A stretch of 64,000 bases of DNA, taken from Pseudoxanthomonas suwonensis 11-1. Its GTDB lineage: Bacteria; Pseudomonadota; Gammaproteobacteria; Xanthomonadales; Xanthomonadaceae. The translations under genes were made by a program, and so were the position numbers. Below the pieces are notes generated by a model. That model was given only the letters and a program-made list of their open reading frames with translations, searched no databases and was not told the origin of the DNA. The stretch lies in NCBI RefSeq assembly GCF_000185965.1, contig NC_014924.1, forward strand, positions 1,302,001 to 1,366,000, given 5' to 3'. This document shows positions 28,377 through 38,269 of the stretch, piece by piece (the first letter of the stretch is position 1; each line of letters opens with the position of its first letter).

Positions 28377-29714
28377 ATGACCGACATTTCCCCCCAGGCC
28401 TGCGACCTCCTCATCGAAGCCGGCTGGGTCGTGCCGGTCGAACCGCATGCCGTGGTGCTGGAAGACCACGCCGTCGCCGTTTCCGGCGGCCGCATCGTCG
28501 CCGTGCTGCCGACCGCCGAGGCCCGAGCGCGGTTCTCCGCGACCGAGGTCGTGCAGCGTCCCGACGCGGCGCTGATCCCGGGCCTGGTCAACGCCCATAC
28601 CCACAACCCGATGACCCTGCTGCGCGGCGTCGCCGACGACCTGCCGCTGATGACCTGGCTGCAGCAGCACATCTGGCCGGTCGAGGCCGCGGTGATCGGC
28701 CCGGAGTTCGTCGCCGACGGCATGGCCCTGGCCATCGCCGAGATGCTGCGCGGCGGCACCACCTGCGCCAACGAGAACTACTTCTTCCCGGACGTGCAGG
28801 CCGCCGTCTACAAGAAGCACGGCTTCCGTGCCCTGGTCGGCCTGCCGGTGATCAATTTCCCCACCGCCTGGGCGCGCAGCGACGACGAGTACTTCGACAA
28901 GGCCGGCGAGGTCCACGACCAGTGGCGCGATGATCCGCTCATCGCCACCGCGTTCGCGCCGCACGCGCCGTACACCGTCAGCGACGCCAACTTCGAGCGG
29001 GTGCGGATGCTGTCCGACCAGCTCGATACCCAGGTCCACCTGCACACCCACGAGACCGCGCAGGAAATCGCCGACTCGCTGAAGGAGTACGGCCAGCGTC
29101 CGCTCGCGCGGCTGGACCGCCTGGGCCTGGTCAACGACCGCCTGATCGCGGTGCACATGACCCAGCTGACCGAGGCCGAAATCCACCTGTGCGCCGAGCG
29201 TGGCGTGCACGTAGCGCACTGCCCGGAGTCCAACCTCAAGCTGGCCTCCGGCTTCTGCCCGGCCTGCGCCCTGCAGCGCGCCGGCGTGAACCTGGCCATC
29301 GGCACCGACGGCTGCGCCAGCAACAACGACCTGGACATGCTCGGCGAGCTGCGCACCGCGGCGCTGCTGGCCAAGGCCGTGGCCAACGACGCCACCGCCC
29401 TGGACGCGGCAACCACGCTGCGCGCGGCCACCCTCGGCGGCGCCCGCGCGCTGGGCTTTGGCGAGCGCATCGGCTCGATCGAGCCGGGCAAGGAGGCCGA
29501 CCTGGTCTGCGTGGACCTGTCGGCGCTGGAGACCCAGCCGCTGCACCACGTGCTGTCGCAGCTGGTCTACGCCACCGGCCGCCAGCAGGTGACCGACGTC
29601 TGGATCGCCGGCCGCCGCAAGCTGGACGCGCGCGGGCTGGTGGACATCGATACCGCGGCGCTGGTCGCCAACGCCCGCCAGTGGCGCCAGCGCATCGCCG
29701 CGCTCGGTCGCTGA
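28377..29714 (+). CDS. mtaD: TRZ/ATZ family amidohydrolase, probable 5'-methylthioadenosine/S-adenosylhomocysteine deaminase
   Basis: A 445-residue metal-dependent deaminase of the amidohydrolase superfamily. Asn-Ala-His-Thr-His-Asn gives the first HxH, His-Thr-His-Glu-Thr the second metal region, [10 protein letters not shown] the next, and Gly-Thr-Asp-Gly-Cys-Ala-Ser-Asn-Asn the metal Asp. This set is typical of MtaD/SAH deaminases that make the inosyl forms of MTA and SAH. ubiG and other SAM users lie nearby. Deamination of another purine or triazine cannot be ruled out from sequence. Confidence 0.85.
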   Translation: MTDISPQACDLLIEAGWVVPVEPHAVVLEDHAVAVSGGRIVAVLPTAEARARFSATEVVQRPDAALIPGLVNAHTHNPMTLLRGVADDLPLMTWLQQHIWPVEAAVIGPEFVADGMALAIAEMLRGGTTCANENYFFPDVQAAVYKKHGFRALVGLPVINFPTAWARSDDEYFDKAGEVHDQWRDDPLIATAFAPHAPYTVSDANFERVRMLSDQLDTQVHLHTHETAQEIADSLKEYGQRPLARLDRLGLVNDRLIAVHMTQLTEAEIHLCAERGVHVAHCPESNLKLASGFCPACALQRAGVNLAIGTDGCASNNDLDMLGELRTAALLAKAVANDATALDAATTLRAATLGGARALGFGERIGSIEPGKEADLVCVDLSALETQPLHHVLSQLVYATGRQQVTDVWIAGRRKLDARGLVDIDTAALVANARQWRQRIAALGR

Positions 29715-29764
29715 ACCCTGCAATCCCCGGCCGCGCCTCGCGCGGCCATCGCGGGGCGCTGGCC

Positions 29765-29770
29765 TACAAT
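29765..29770 (+). promoter_or_regulatory. -10 element (TACAAT) for ubiG
   Basis: TACAAT within ggcc-TACAAT-ggcc, 23 bp before the chosen ubiG start, giving a leader of under 20 nt. Same hexamer and GC flanks as before queA and folE2. Confidence 0.45.
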
Positions 29771-29793
29771 GGCCGCCTCGCGGAGGAATGACG

Positions 29794-30516
29794 ATGACGA
29801 CCCACGCCGAAGCCGCCACCAGCGCCAACTACCACCAGGCCGAACTGGACAAGTTCGCCGCCCTGGCCAACCGCTGGTGGGATCCCGACGGCCCGCAGCG
29901 TGCCCTGCACGTGCTCAACCCGGTGCGCCTGGACTACGTGGCCACGCGCGTGCCGCTGGCCGGCAGCGCGGTGCTGGACGTGGGCTGCGGCGCCGGCCTG
30001 CTCAGCGAGGCCCTGGCCCGCGGCGGCGCGCGCGTCACCGCCGCCGACCTGGCTCCCGAGCTGGTCAAGGTCGCGCGCCTGCATTCGCTGGAATCCGGCG
30101 TGCAGGTCGAGTACCTGGTGCAGTCGGTGGAGTCGCTGGCCGAAGAGCGTCCCGGCAGCTTCGACGCCATCACCTGCATGGAGATGCTCGAGCACGTGCC
30201 CGACCCGGGTTCGATCATCGCCGCCTGCGCCAAGCTGCTGCGTCCCGGCGGCCGCCTGTTCCTGTCCACGCTCAACCGCACCCCGGCCGCGTTCGCGCTG
30301 GCCATCGTCGGTGCCGAGTACGTGGCGCGGCTGCTGCCCAAGGGCACGCACCGCTATGCCGATTTCATCAAGCCCTCCGAGATGGCGGCCTGGCTGCGCG
30401 ACGCCGGCCTGCAGCTGGAGGACGTCAGCGGCCTGTTCTACGACCCGCTGCGCAATCGCGCCAGCCTCTCGCGCCAGACCTCGGTCAACTACCTGGCCTG
30501 CGCGGTGAAGCCGTGA
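29794..30516 (+). CDS. ubiG: Ubiquinone biosynthesis O-methyltransferase
   Basis: Performs both O-methylations in ubiquinone synthesis. The 240-residue class I methyltransferase has [12 protein letters not shown] (SAM loop), [15 protein letters not shown] and Arg-Tyr-Ala-Asp-Phe-Ile-Lys-Pro-Ser. Two ATGs lie 6 bp apart; GGAGG sits only 1 nt from the first but 7 nt from the second, so I chose the second. gph overlaps its stop (GTGA), a classic ubiG-gph pair. Confidence 0.96.
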   Translation: MTTHAEAATSANYHQAELDKFAALANRWWDPDGPQRALHVLNPVRLDYVATRVPLAGSAVLDVGCGAGLLSEALARGGARVTAADLAPELVKVARLHSLESGVQVEYLVQSVESLAEERPGSFDAITCMEMLEHVPDPGSIIAACAKLLRPGGRLFLSTLNRTPAAFALAIVGAEYVARLLPKGTHRYADFIKPSEMAAWLRDAGLQLEDVSGLFYDPLRNRASLSRQTSVNYLACAVKP

Positions 30517-31202
30517 CGTCCGGGGTGGGGAAGGGCGGGCGGTTCCCGCAGGTGGCCCTGTTCGACCTGGACGGCACCCTGCTGGACAGCGCCCCGGACA
30601 TGGTCGCCACCGCCAACCGCATGCTGGCCGCCCGTGGCCTCGGCCAGGTGGATGCGGACGCGCTGCGCAAGCACGTGTCCAAGGGCGCGCGGGCGATGGT
30701 GTCCTTCGTGTTCGCCGAGGCCGAGGGCGAGGCTCATGCCGCGCTGGTGGCCGAGTTCCTCGAGGTCTACCAGCAGGAGCTGGGCCGGCACAGCCGCCTG
30801 TTCGACGGCATCGCCGCGATGCTGGAGGCGCTGGAAGCCGCTGGCTCGCGCTGGGGCATCATCACCAACAAGGCCGAATACCTGGCCCGCGACGTGGTCG
30901 CCGGACTGGGGTGGCAGGAACGCTGCGCGGTGCTGGTCGGCGGCGACACCTATGCCGAGCGCAAGCCGCATCCGCTGCCGCTGCTGGAGGCCGCGCGCAC
31001 CCTCGGTGTCGATCCGTCCGACTGCGTCTACGTCGGCGACGACGAACGCGACGTGCTGGCTGCCAAGGGAGCCGGCATGCCCTCGATCGCGGTGTTGTGG
31101 GGCTACCGCCTCGACGGCGACGACCCGCTCACCTGGCAGGCCGACCGTGTCGCCGCCCGTCCGCACGAGCTGGTCGAACCGACCGCCTGGCCGCGCCGCT
31201 GA
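30513..31202 (+). CDS. gph: Phosphoglycolate phosphatase (HAD family)
   Basis: Removes phosphate from 2-phosphoglycolate formed during repair of oxidised DNA ends. The 229-residue HAD protein has [10 protein letters not shown] (nucleophile Asp), Ile-Thr-Asn-Lys, Lys-Pro-His-Pro-Leu-Pro-Leu and Val-Gly-Asp-Asp-Glu-Arg-Asp (Mg site). The start is a GTG overlapping the ubiG stop as GTGA; a second in-frame GTG 12 bp on is possible. In xanthomonads this gene is sometimes described as acting on N-acetylmuramic acid-6-phosphate (MupP-like); context here does not decide. Confidence 0.92.
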   Translation: MTSGVGKGGRFPQVALFDLDGTLLDSAPDMVATANRMLAARGLGQVDADALRKHVSKGARAMVSFVFAEAEGEAHAALVAEFLEVYQQELGRHSRLFDGIAAMLEALEAAGSRWGIITNKAEYLARDVVAGLGWQERCAVLVGGDTYAERKPHPLPLLEAARTLGVDPSDCVYVGDDERDVLAAKGAGMPSIAVLWGYRLDGDDPLTWQADRVAARPHELVEPTAWPRR

Positions 31203-31260
31203 TTCCCGTCTCCTGCCGGCACCACCGGCTTGCGGGCCACGCGCCCGCCGAAGAATTTCC

Positions 31261-31977
31261 ATGAGCACACCCACGGCCCTCGACAGTTTCCTGGACAAAT
31301 GGCGGCAGCGCTGGCCGGAGTGGGCGGTGGCCGAGGTGTTCGTGCCGCAGGAGGGCCGTGACCGGGTCGTGGCCTGGTTCGCCCTGCTGCAGGAGTTCGA
31401 CGACATCCTCAACATCGCCGGCGACCCGCTGCCGGCGGATGCCAAGCTGGGCTGGTGGGCGACCGAGCTCTCGGACTGGGCCGGGCAGCGCTCGCGCCAT
31501 CCGCTGGGCCGGATCCTGCAGCCGGTGCCGGCGCCGTGGGAGCGCCTCGCCGCGGCCCTGCCTGACCTGGTGGCGGCCCGCGCGCGTGCCGCCGACCCGC
31601 AGGCCGCCGTCGTCGCGCTGGAGCGCTATGCCACGGCCGTGGCCGAGGTCGAGGCGGTGGTGCTGGATGGCCGCGCCGCGCAGCCGCGCCAGCTGGCGAC
31701 CCAGGTACTGGCGCAGCGCCTGTCCGAGGTCGGCCAGGCCGCGGTTCCCCTGAGCCTGCTCGACGGGGACGGCGGCACCGCCGCCGCCGAGCGTGCGCAG
31801 CGTGACTGGGCCAAGGCATTGCTCGACGGCTGGCCGGCGCGGATCGCCGGGCCCCGGCCGCGCCGGATCTGGGCCGCCCTGGCCCGGGGCCGGCTGCGTC
31901 CGCAGGCGGCAGGCAAGCGCGTCGCCGCGTCTCCAGTGGGCATCCTCTGGACCGCCTGGCGGGCCGCCCGCGGCTGA
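31261..31977 (+). CDS. Squalene/phytoene synthase-like protein
   Basis: A 238-residue, all-helical protein. Residues 'Ala-Trp-Phe-Ala-Leu-Leu-Gln-Glu-Phe-Asp-Asp-Ile-Leu' resemble the first aspartate-rich helix of squalene/phytoene synthases, and 'Leu-Gly-Trp-Trp-Ala-Thr-Glu-Leu' the next conserved helix, but the second DxxxD motif is missing (Ala-Gln-Arg-Leu-Ser-Glu-Val-Gly instead). It is also shorter than true synthases. It may be a non-catalytic relative such as those linked to respiratory-complex assembly. It lies 58 bp after gph. The fold call is from pattern only; function unknown. Confidence 0.6.
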   Translation: MSTPTALDSFLDKWRQRWPEWAVAEVFVPQEGRDRVVAWFALLQEFDDILNIAGDPLPADAKLGWWATELSDWAGQRSRHPLGRILQPVPAPWERLAAALPDLVAARARAADPQAAVVALERYATAVAEVEAVVLDGRAAQPRQLATQVLAQRLSEVGQAAVPLSLLDGDGGTAAAERAQRDWAKALLDGWPARIAGPRPRRIWAALARGRLRPQAAGKRVAASPVGILWTAWRAARG

Positions 31978-32138
31978 ACCGGGGCCGCCCGCCGGCACAC
32001 TCCGTCCCGCCCCCGCGGCCGGGGTCGCCGGCCCCAGCCGCTACAATGGCGCGGCAATGGTCCGGCGCCCCTGCCTGCAGCGCGGCGGCCGCCCCAGCCG
32101 CCCGGCCGGACGCCTCCCCGAACTTCCCAGTCTTCCCC

Positions 32139-33083
<945 letters not shown>

Positions 33084-33135
33084 TCCAGCGGTTGTACGTC
33101 CCTGCCGGCGCAGTCGCGCCGCGATGGCGGGCATG

Positions 33136-33166
33136 AAAAAGGGCGCGGCCGAGGCCGCGCCCTTTT
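33136..33166. terminator. Bidirectional intrinsic terminator
   Basis: AAAAA-GGGCGCGGCC-GA-GGCCGCGCCC-TTTT: a perfect 10-bp stem with A and T runs, serving both folE2 (+) and the autotransporter gene (-). Confidence 0.93.
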
Positions 33167-33180
33167 CCGTTCCACGGCGG

Positions 33181-36100
33181 TCAGAAGTTGATGGTGAACC
33201 GGGCGTTGACGCCGGTGTCGACCGCGTCGTCCGACTCCAGGTGGCTCACACCCAGCTCCAGCAGGCTGTTGGCCGAGGTGCGCGCGGCCACGCCGAACTC
33301 GGCGAGCAGGGCGTTGTCGCGGATGGCCGGGCTGGACACCTCGAACGACTGGCCGCCGGCGAAGGCGAGCTGCGCACGCTGGACTTGGTCGTCGGCATGG
33401 CGGTAACCCAGGTTGCCGCGCAGGCTCAGCCAGCTCTGCTCCTGGTTCTCCGCCGACAGGTCGGCGCCGAAGCGCAGGCCCACCGTGGTCATGTCCACGG
33501 TGGCGTCGCCGCCCCGGCCCGCCAGCGCCGCGGCGCCGCCGCTCTCGCTGAAGCCGTCGGTGCTGACTTCGACGCGGGCGTACTGCAGGTACGGCTCGAT
33601 GCCGATGGAACCGGCATCGAAGCGGTAGCCCAGGTCGGCGAACAGCTGGCTGGTGTCGGCGTCGTAACGGCTGGACAGCGCGTCGCTGAAGCCGCGGTAG
33701 CCGGCCTTGCGATCGATCTCCACGCGGTTCCAGCTCTGGCTGTAGCCGGCGGTCAGGCCCAGCGCACCCCATGCGTGGCCGACGTAGATGCCGGCGTGGC
33801 GGTTGCTGGACTCGCCGCGGGAACCACGCTCGCCCACGTTGAAGTCGCTGTCGCCGGCGCCGCCGAAGACACCGACGCGCCAGCCGCCGAACACGTGGTC
33901 GATACCGACCAGGACCGCGTCGCTGTTGTAGCGGACCTCGGCGGCGTTGCCGTCACCACCGAAGTCACCGCCCTGGTGCTGGACCTGGATCCAGGCGCCG
34001 GTCGCACCCTCGGCCTGGCGGCCGAACGCGCCGCCGCCGGCGGCACGATCCAGGGCCGCGTCGCGGACCAGGCGGCTGCCTTCCAGCAGCACCTGGCGGG
34101 CGCTGGCGTGGACTTCGCCGCTCAGGCTGTCGAACGCGGCCGGGGCTTCGGCCAGCGACAGCTGGGTGGCGGTCAGGACCAGGGTGTTGGTGTCCGCCAG
34201 GCCATCCACGGCCGCGGCGGCGGCGCGCTGGTTGGCGGTGGTGCCGGCGCTGGCCAGGGACGCACCGCGGGCCACGTCGATGCTGACCGTGTTGGCGGCC
34301 TGCAGCAGCGACAGCGACAGGAACGGCGAGATCGCCGAGCCGTCGATGGCGGCGAAGCCGCCGGTGATGCCGCCCTCGGCCGACAGGACCTGGTAGGTCT
34401 GGCCCAGCACGTAGTCGTTGCCCGACAGGTTGCTGGCCACCAGGGTGCCGCCGTTGAGGGTGGCGGTGCCGGTGACGCGCAGCAGGTCGGCCTGGTCCGG
34501 CGGCAGCAGTTCGGCGATGAAACGTGCGTTGGCTTCCTGCACGTAGTTGCCGTCGATGGTCAGGGTGCCGATCGAGTTGCCCGGGGCGATGGTGCCTTCC
34601 ACGCGGGTGTCGCCGAGGACGCCGCTGCCACCGATGGTGCCGTTGGCGCCGACGAAGGTCGGGGCGCCGCCGAAGCTGCCGTTGATCACGGCCACGCCGC
34701 CCAGCACGTCCAGCGGGCTGCCGGTGAAGCTGCCGTTGACCACCAGGGTGCCGCCTTCGACGCGGACGTCGCCGGTGAGGCTGTTGTCGCCGTCGAACTC
34801 GAGGATGCCGGAGGTGACGGTCGCGCCTGCGAAGCTGTTGTCGCCGGACAGGCGCAGCCAGCCGGCGCCGGACTTGGTCAGGCGGCCCGGGCCACCGATG
34901 TCGTTGGTCCAGTCGTCCCAGGCGCCGCCCTGCCAGACCTTGTTGCCGCCGGCGGCCACGTCCATGACCACGTTGGTGTCGACGCGCAGCAGGCCGTAGC
35001 CCTCGATCGCCTTCTCCAGGTTCAGCAGGCCCCAGCCGTAGATCTCGTCGACGCCTTCCTCGCCCAGGTCGGTGGCGGTGGTCAGCATGACGTCGCGCAC
35101 CTGGGCGCCGGTCAGGTAGGGGAAGCGCTCGAACAGCAGGCCCAGCGCGCCGGTGACGTGCGGGGCCGCCATCGAGGTGCCGGAGTTCAGTGCATAGGCC
35201 GGGTCGCCGGTGCGGTCGCCGGTGACCAGGTGCAGGTTGCCAGCCTCGTCGAACTCCCAGTCGCCGAGCCAGTCGCCGTCATCGTTGACGCGTTCGGCGA
35301 GCACGGTGGAGAGGATGTTCGTGCCGGGCGCCGCGATGCACCACTGCGCGGAGATACCGCACTTCATCGAGCGGTTGCTGAGGGTGAGGTTCTCGTTGAG
35401 GTTCACCACGCTGACCCAGTACTGCTCCAGCTCCGGGAAGACCGACGGCAGGGTGGCGGGCAGGGTGGGCTGCGGGCTCTGGGCCGGGGTCGGGATGACG
35501 ACGTTGGTGTTGCCGGCGGAGAACACCTGGATCATGCCCGACTGCAGCGAGGCGTCGGCGATGGCCTGGTGGATCGCGCCGATGCGCGGGTCGGCCATCA
35601 GCATGTCGTGGTAGGCCTCCGCCACTTCCGGGGTGTAGGCGTAGTAGGTGTAGCCCCAGCTGTGGTTCATCGCGCGCACGCCCTGCGCGATCGCCTGGTC
35701 GTACATGTGCTCGAACGCGCTGGCACTGGCGCTGGTGCCCAGTTCCAGGCACTCGTTGAGGAAGATGCAGTACAGGTCGACCACGGTCAGCGAGTCGTTG
35801 AACAGGCGCGCCGCGCTCAGGTCGGCGCCGAAGGCCACGCCGTGCATGCCCTCGCCATCGCGGTTGGCGGCGATGGTGCCGGCCACGTGCATGCCGTGGG
35901 TATTGAAGTAGAGGAACGTGTTGTCCCAGAGGTAGTCGTTGGCCGGGTTGGGGAAATAGTCCTGCAGCTCCGGATCCCACCACTCGGCGATGATCGCGCT
36001 CTGGTCGCCGCGGGAATAGAAGCAGGCGTCAGGGCCGCCAAGCACGGTCGTGGAGCTGCAGCGCGCCCCATCCTCCAGCAGGTCGGCCATCTCCAGGCCG

Positions 36101-36534
36101 CGGTGGTCCTTGCCGGCGAATTCGGTGTGGTCGGCGAAGCTGACGCCAGTGTCCAGCAGGCCCAGCCGGATACCGGCGCCGCTGAGACCGCGCGCGTATG
36201 CGTGTTGGGCATTGATCGCGGCCAGGCCCCAGTCGCCCTGGAACTCCTCGTCGGCCCAGGATTCGGGGTCGCCGGGGTTGCCGGGCGTGACCGCCTGCCA
36301 GGTGCGGCTGAAAGCATCCTGCGGCAGCACGAAAGTGGCCGAACGTTCGACCTGCGGCCGCGTCATGCGGAACGCATTGGCAACCGCGGCCTTTGCCGCG
36401 TGCTGCTCCAGGCTGTCGAAGGTGGCGGCAGTGGCCGGCAGTGCGGCCAGGGAGGAGATTCCGGCAGCGATGGCAAGCGCCAAAGCGGAGTGTCCACGGG
36501 ACTTGCGCCCACGGATCGGGAACTTCTTGTTCAT
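33181..36534 (-). CDS. Autotransporter subtilisin-like serine protease
   Basis: A 1117-residue type V secreted protease. Residues 1-37 form a long signal peptide. The S8 domain has Asp128 (Leu-Leu-Asp-Thr-Gly-Val), His213 (Asn-Thr-His-Gly-Met-His-Val-Ala-Gly) and Ser454 (Gly-Thr-Ser-Met-Ala-Ala-Pro-His). A passenger beta-helix with 'autotransporter-associated' repeats follows (Gly-Pro-Gly-Arg-Leu-Thr-Lys-Ser-Gly-Ala-Gly; Gly-Asn-Ser-Ile-Gly-Thr-Leu), then a roughly 270-residue beta-barrel ending Thr-Ile-Asn-Phe. The ATG is preceded by AAGGA. The domain set matches xanthomonad extracellular proteases. It should be secreted and degrade protein outside the cell. Confidence 0.95.
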   Translation of the reverse strand: MNKKFPIRGRKSRGHSALALAIAAGISSLAALPATAATFDSLEQHAAKAAVANAFRMTRPQVERSATFVLPQDAFSRTWQAVTPGNPGDPESWADEEFQGDWGLAAINAQHAYARGLSGAGIRLGLLDTGVSFADHTEFAGKDHRGLEMADLLEDGARCSSTTVLGGPDACFYSRGDQSAIIAEWWDPELQDYFPNPANDYLWDNTFLYFNTHGMHVAGTIAANRDGEGMHGVAFGADLSAARLFNDSLTVVDLYCIFLNECLELGTSASASAFEHMYDQAIAQGVRAMNHSWGYTYYAYTPEVAEAYHDMLMADPRIGAIHQAIADASLQSGMIQVFSAGNTNVVIPTPAQSPQPTLPATLPSVFPELEQYWVSVVNLNENLTLSNRSMKCGISAQWCIAAPGTNILSTVLAERVNDDGDWLGDWEFDEAGNLHLVTGDRTGDPAYALNSGTSMAAPHVTGALGLLFERFPYLTGAQVRDVMLTTATDLGEEGVDEIYGWGLLNLEKAIEGYGLLRVDTNVVMDVAAGGNKVWQGGAWDDWTNDIGGPGRLTKSGAGWLRLSGDNSFAGATVTSGILEFDGDNSLTGDVRVEGGTLVVNGSFTGSPLDVLGGVAVINGSFGGAPTFVGANGTIGGSGVLGDTRVEGTIAPGNSIGTLTIDGNYVQEANARFIAELLPPDQADLLRVTGTATLNGGTLVASNLSGNDYVLGQTYQVLSAEGGITGGFAAIDGSAISPFLSLSLLQAANTVSIDVARGASLASAGTTANQRAAAAAVDGLADTNTLVLTATQLSLAEAPAAFDSLSGEVHASARQVLLEGSRLVRDAALDRAAGGGAFGRQAEGATGAWIQVQHQGGDFGGDGNAAEVRYNSDAVLVGIDHVFGGWRVGVFGGAGDSDFNVGERGSRGESSNRHAGIYVGHAWGALGLTAGYSQSWNRVEIDRKAGYRGFSDALSSRYDADTSQLFADLGYRFDAGSIGIEPYLQYARVEVSTDGFSESGGAAALAGRGGDATVDMTTVGLRFGADLSAENQEQSWLSLRGNLGYRHADDQVQRAQLAFAGGQSFEVSSPAIRDNALLAEFGVAARTSANSLLELGVSHLESDDAVDTGVNARFTINF

Positions 36535-36584
36535 TTGCTGTCCTTGTGCTGGGAAGCGCCACGGCATCGAGACCGTGCCCAGTG

Positions 36585-36600
36585 AAACTAGCTTTAGTTT
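36585..36600. promoter_or_regulatory. Palindrome AAACTA-GCTT-TAGTTT
   Basis: Perfect 6-bp AT-rich arms around 4 bp, 50 bp upstream of the autotransporter ATG. It stands out from the GC-rich surroundings and may be an operator overlapping the promoter. Confidence 0.4.
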
Positions 36601-36649
36601 GCGTTCAGGACAATGGCCTGCAAGCAATGCTTGCAGCGGGTTCGAAGAT

Positions 36650-37123
36650 TCAAGGCGTTGCGACTTCGACCACCAGCTTCATCGGCGGCCTGTCCGGCGC
36701 TGTCACGCGCACGTCGTAACGGCCGGGCGTGGTCGGCGCCTGCAGCAGGACCCTTCCGTCGGTGGCTTCCGTGCGCGTGCCGAATGCCTCGACGATCGAC
36801 CCGACAGGGACCTTCGCGGTGGCCTGGCTGCCAGGCTGCATCCGCGTCGGCACCACGATGCGGCTGCCAGGGACCTCGTAGCCTGGCTGGCCGGGGCGGG
36901 GGAGGTCCTTGCCGGGCGGCTGTTCGATGGGAGGTTTGCTGGCGATGGGTCCGCTGGTGTCGGGAGCGGTGAATGCAGCGCGCTGCGCTGGCGGAGCCGC
37001 GCAGGCGCAGGTGGCGGCCAGCAGTAGCGGACCGGCCATGCGGATGGCGGGCAGGGACCGGAGGGCAGGGCAGGGATGCTGGCTCATCCCGCTTCTGTAC
37101 CAGAAGCGGGGGGAACGAGGCAT
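36650..37123 (-). CDS. Small exported proline-rich protein of unknown function
   Basis: A 157-residue protein if the ATG at 37123 is used (GGAG lies 10 nt upstream); ATGs at 37087 and 37039 would also give a signal peptide. The hydrophobic segment Met-Ala-Gly-Pro-Leu-Leu-Leu-Ala-Ala-Thr-Cys-Ala-Cys-Ala ends in a likely cleavage or lipid site. The mature part is proline-rich, then 'Val-Pro-Val-Gly-Ser-Ile-Val-Glu-Ala-Phe-Gly', 'Gly-Arg-Tyr-Asp-Val-Arg-Val-Thr-Ala' and a final beta strand, suggesting one Ig-like domain. It lies just upstream of the autotransporter gene on the same strand. No family recognised. Confidence 0.6.
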   Translation of the reverse strand: MPRSPRFWYRSGMSQHPCPALRSLPAIRMAGPLLLAATCACAAPPAQRAAFTAPDTSGPIASKPPIEQPPGKDLPRPGQPGYEVPGSRIVVPTRMQPGSQATAKVPVGSIVEAFGTRTEATDGRVLLQAPTTPGRYDVRVTAPDRPPMKLVVEVATP

Positions 37124-37149
37124 CAAATCACATCTCCGCCGCGTGTGCG

Positions 37150-37486
37150 GTATGACGAACACGCCGCGCGCTACGTTGGTGAACAATCAGCCCAGGAGCA
37201 CTCAAGTACCAGCGACGGGCAACGTGCACATTGAACTGCGCCCGGCGTACCCGGGGATCGCGGTGGAGATGAACCCCGCCGCACGCAGCGCTGGTGAACA
37301 GCCAGCCTAGGGGCGCTCAAGCACCAGCAAGGGGTCGATGCGCACATCGAACCGCGCCCCGATGTACACCAAGATCCCAGGGATCGCGGTCTAGATGAAC
37401 CCGCCGCTGCGCGCAGCGTTGGTGAACCACCTTTTTCAGGGGCGCTCCAGCACCAGCAGGGGATCGATGCGCACATCGAACCAGTT
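37150..37486. repeat. Decayed tandem copies of the 3' end of the M23 peptidase gene
   Basis: The last ~45 bp of the M23 gene plus its downstream flank occur three times, with the AGGGGCGCTC-type block at 37438 (inside the gene), 37309 and 37194. Spacings are 129 and 115 bp. The copy at 37309 keeps most bases, and the one at 37194 has diverged further. Each copy is preceded by a GATGAACC...GCAGCG-TTGGTGAAC segment. Also fills the 312-bp gap with no gene. Confidence 0.85.
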
Positions 37487-38269
37487 CATCCCCCAATGCA
37501 GATGCGGACCGGTCGCGCGTCCGGTCGCGCCCACCGCGCCAACGACCTGGCCCTGTTCCACCCGGTCGCCCACCTTCACGTCGATCCGCGACAGGTGCAG
37601 GAAGTTGGAGCTGATGCCGAAGCCGTGGTCCAGCAGCAGGGTGCCGCCGGTGAGGTAGAGGTCCGGACCGGCGAAGGTGACCACGCCGGCAGCCGGCGCC
37701 TTGACCGGGGTGCCGGTGGGCGCGGCGATGTCCATGCCCGAATGCGGCGAACCGGGCTTGCCGTTGTACACGCGCTGGTTGCCGAAGCGGCCGCTGATGC
37801 GACCCTGCACCGGCCAGATGAAGCGCTGGGCGAAATCGGCGCGGTCGTCGTCGCGGGCCCGCGCCGCGGTGACCTGGGCCTGTTCGCGGGCGATGCGTTC
37901 GGCGATCGCCGGCGGCGGATCCACGGTCTTCGGCGGCACGCCATCGACGCGCTGCACCGGCCAGTCGCGCGGAGTCACCGCGATGCGCTCGATGCTGCGC
38001 GTGCCATCCGGGCGGACCACGCTGACCTCGACCGGTCCGGCCTGGTCGCGGCCGACACCGAACACCACCGTGCCGTAGCCGGTGGTGCGCAGGACGCGGC
38101 CGGCGTGTTCGACCCGGCTGCCCGGCGGGACCTTGCCGATCACCATGGCGCCCTGCTGGACGCTGGCGGGGAACACCACCCGGGTGTCCTCCTGGGCGGA
38201 TGCGAGCGGAACAAACGCCAGCACCAGTCCCAGCAGCGCCAGGCGCGCCGCGGCAAGCGCGCGCCGCAT
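37436..38269 (-). CDS. M23 family metallopeptidase (exported)
   Basis: A 277-residue periplasmic peptidase with residues 1-25 as signal peptide (cleavage after Ala-Ser-Ala). The N-terminal part is an Ig-like domain (Gly-Lys-Val-Pro-Pro-Gly-Ser), and the C-terminal LytM domain has Gly-Arg-Phe-Gly-Asn-Gln-Arg, the zinc ligands His176 and Asp180 (His-Ser-Gly-Met-Asp) and His256-x-His258 (Pro-His-Leu-His-Trp). All active-site residues are present, so it should cut peptidoglycan cross-links. It overlaps the dihydroorotase stop by one base (TGATG). The protein ends only a few residues after the LytM core, in the repeated segment. Confidence 0.93.
   Translation of the reverse strand: MRRALAAARLALLGLVLAFVPLASAQEDTRVVFPASVQQGAMVIGKVPPGSRVEHAGRVLRTTGYGTVVFGVGRDQAGPVEVSVVRPDGTRSIERIAVTPRDWPVQRVDGVPPKTVDPPPAIAERIAREQAQVTAARARDDDRADFAQRFIWPVQGRISGRFGNQRVYNGKPGSPHSGMDIAAPTGTPVKAPAAGVVTFAGPDLYLTGGTLLLDHGFGISSNFLHLSRIDVKVGDRVEQGQVVGAVGATGRATGPHLHWGMNWFDVRIDPLLVLERP

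Noticed and set aside
37171..37476. A 101-codon minus-strand frame
   Set aside because: It is a translation of the decayed copies of the M23 gene end, not a gene.
37150..37486. CRISPR-like spacing of repeats
   Set aside because: Units are over 100 bp, diverged and derived from an adjacent gene; no cas genes.
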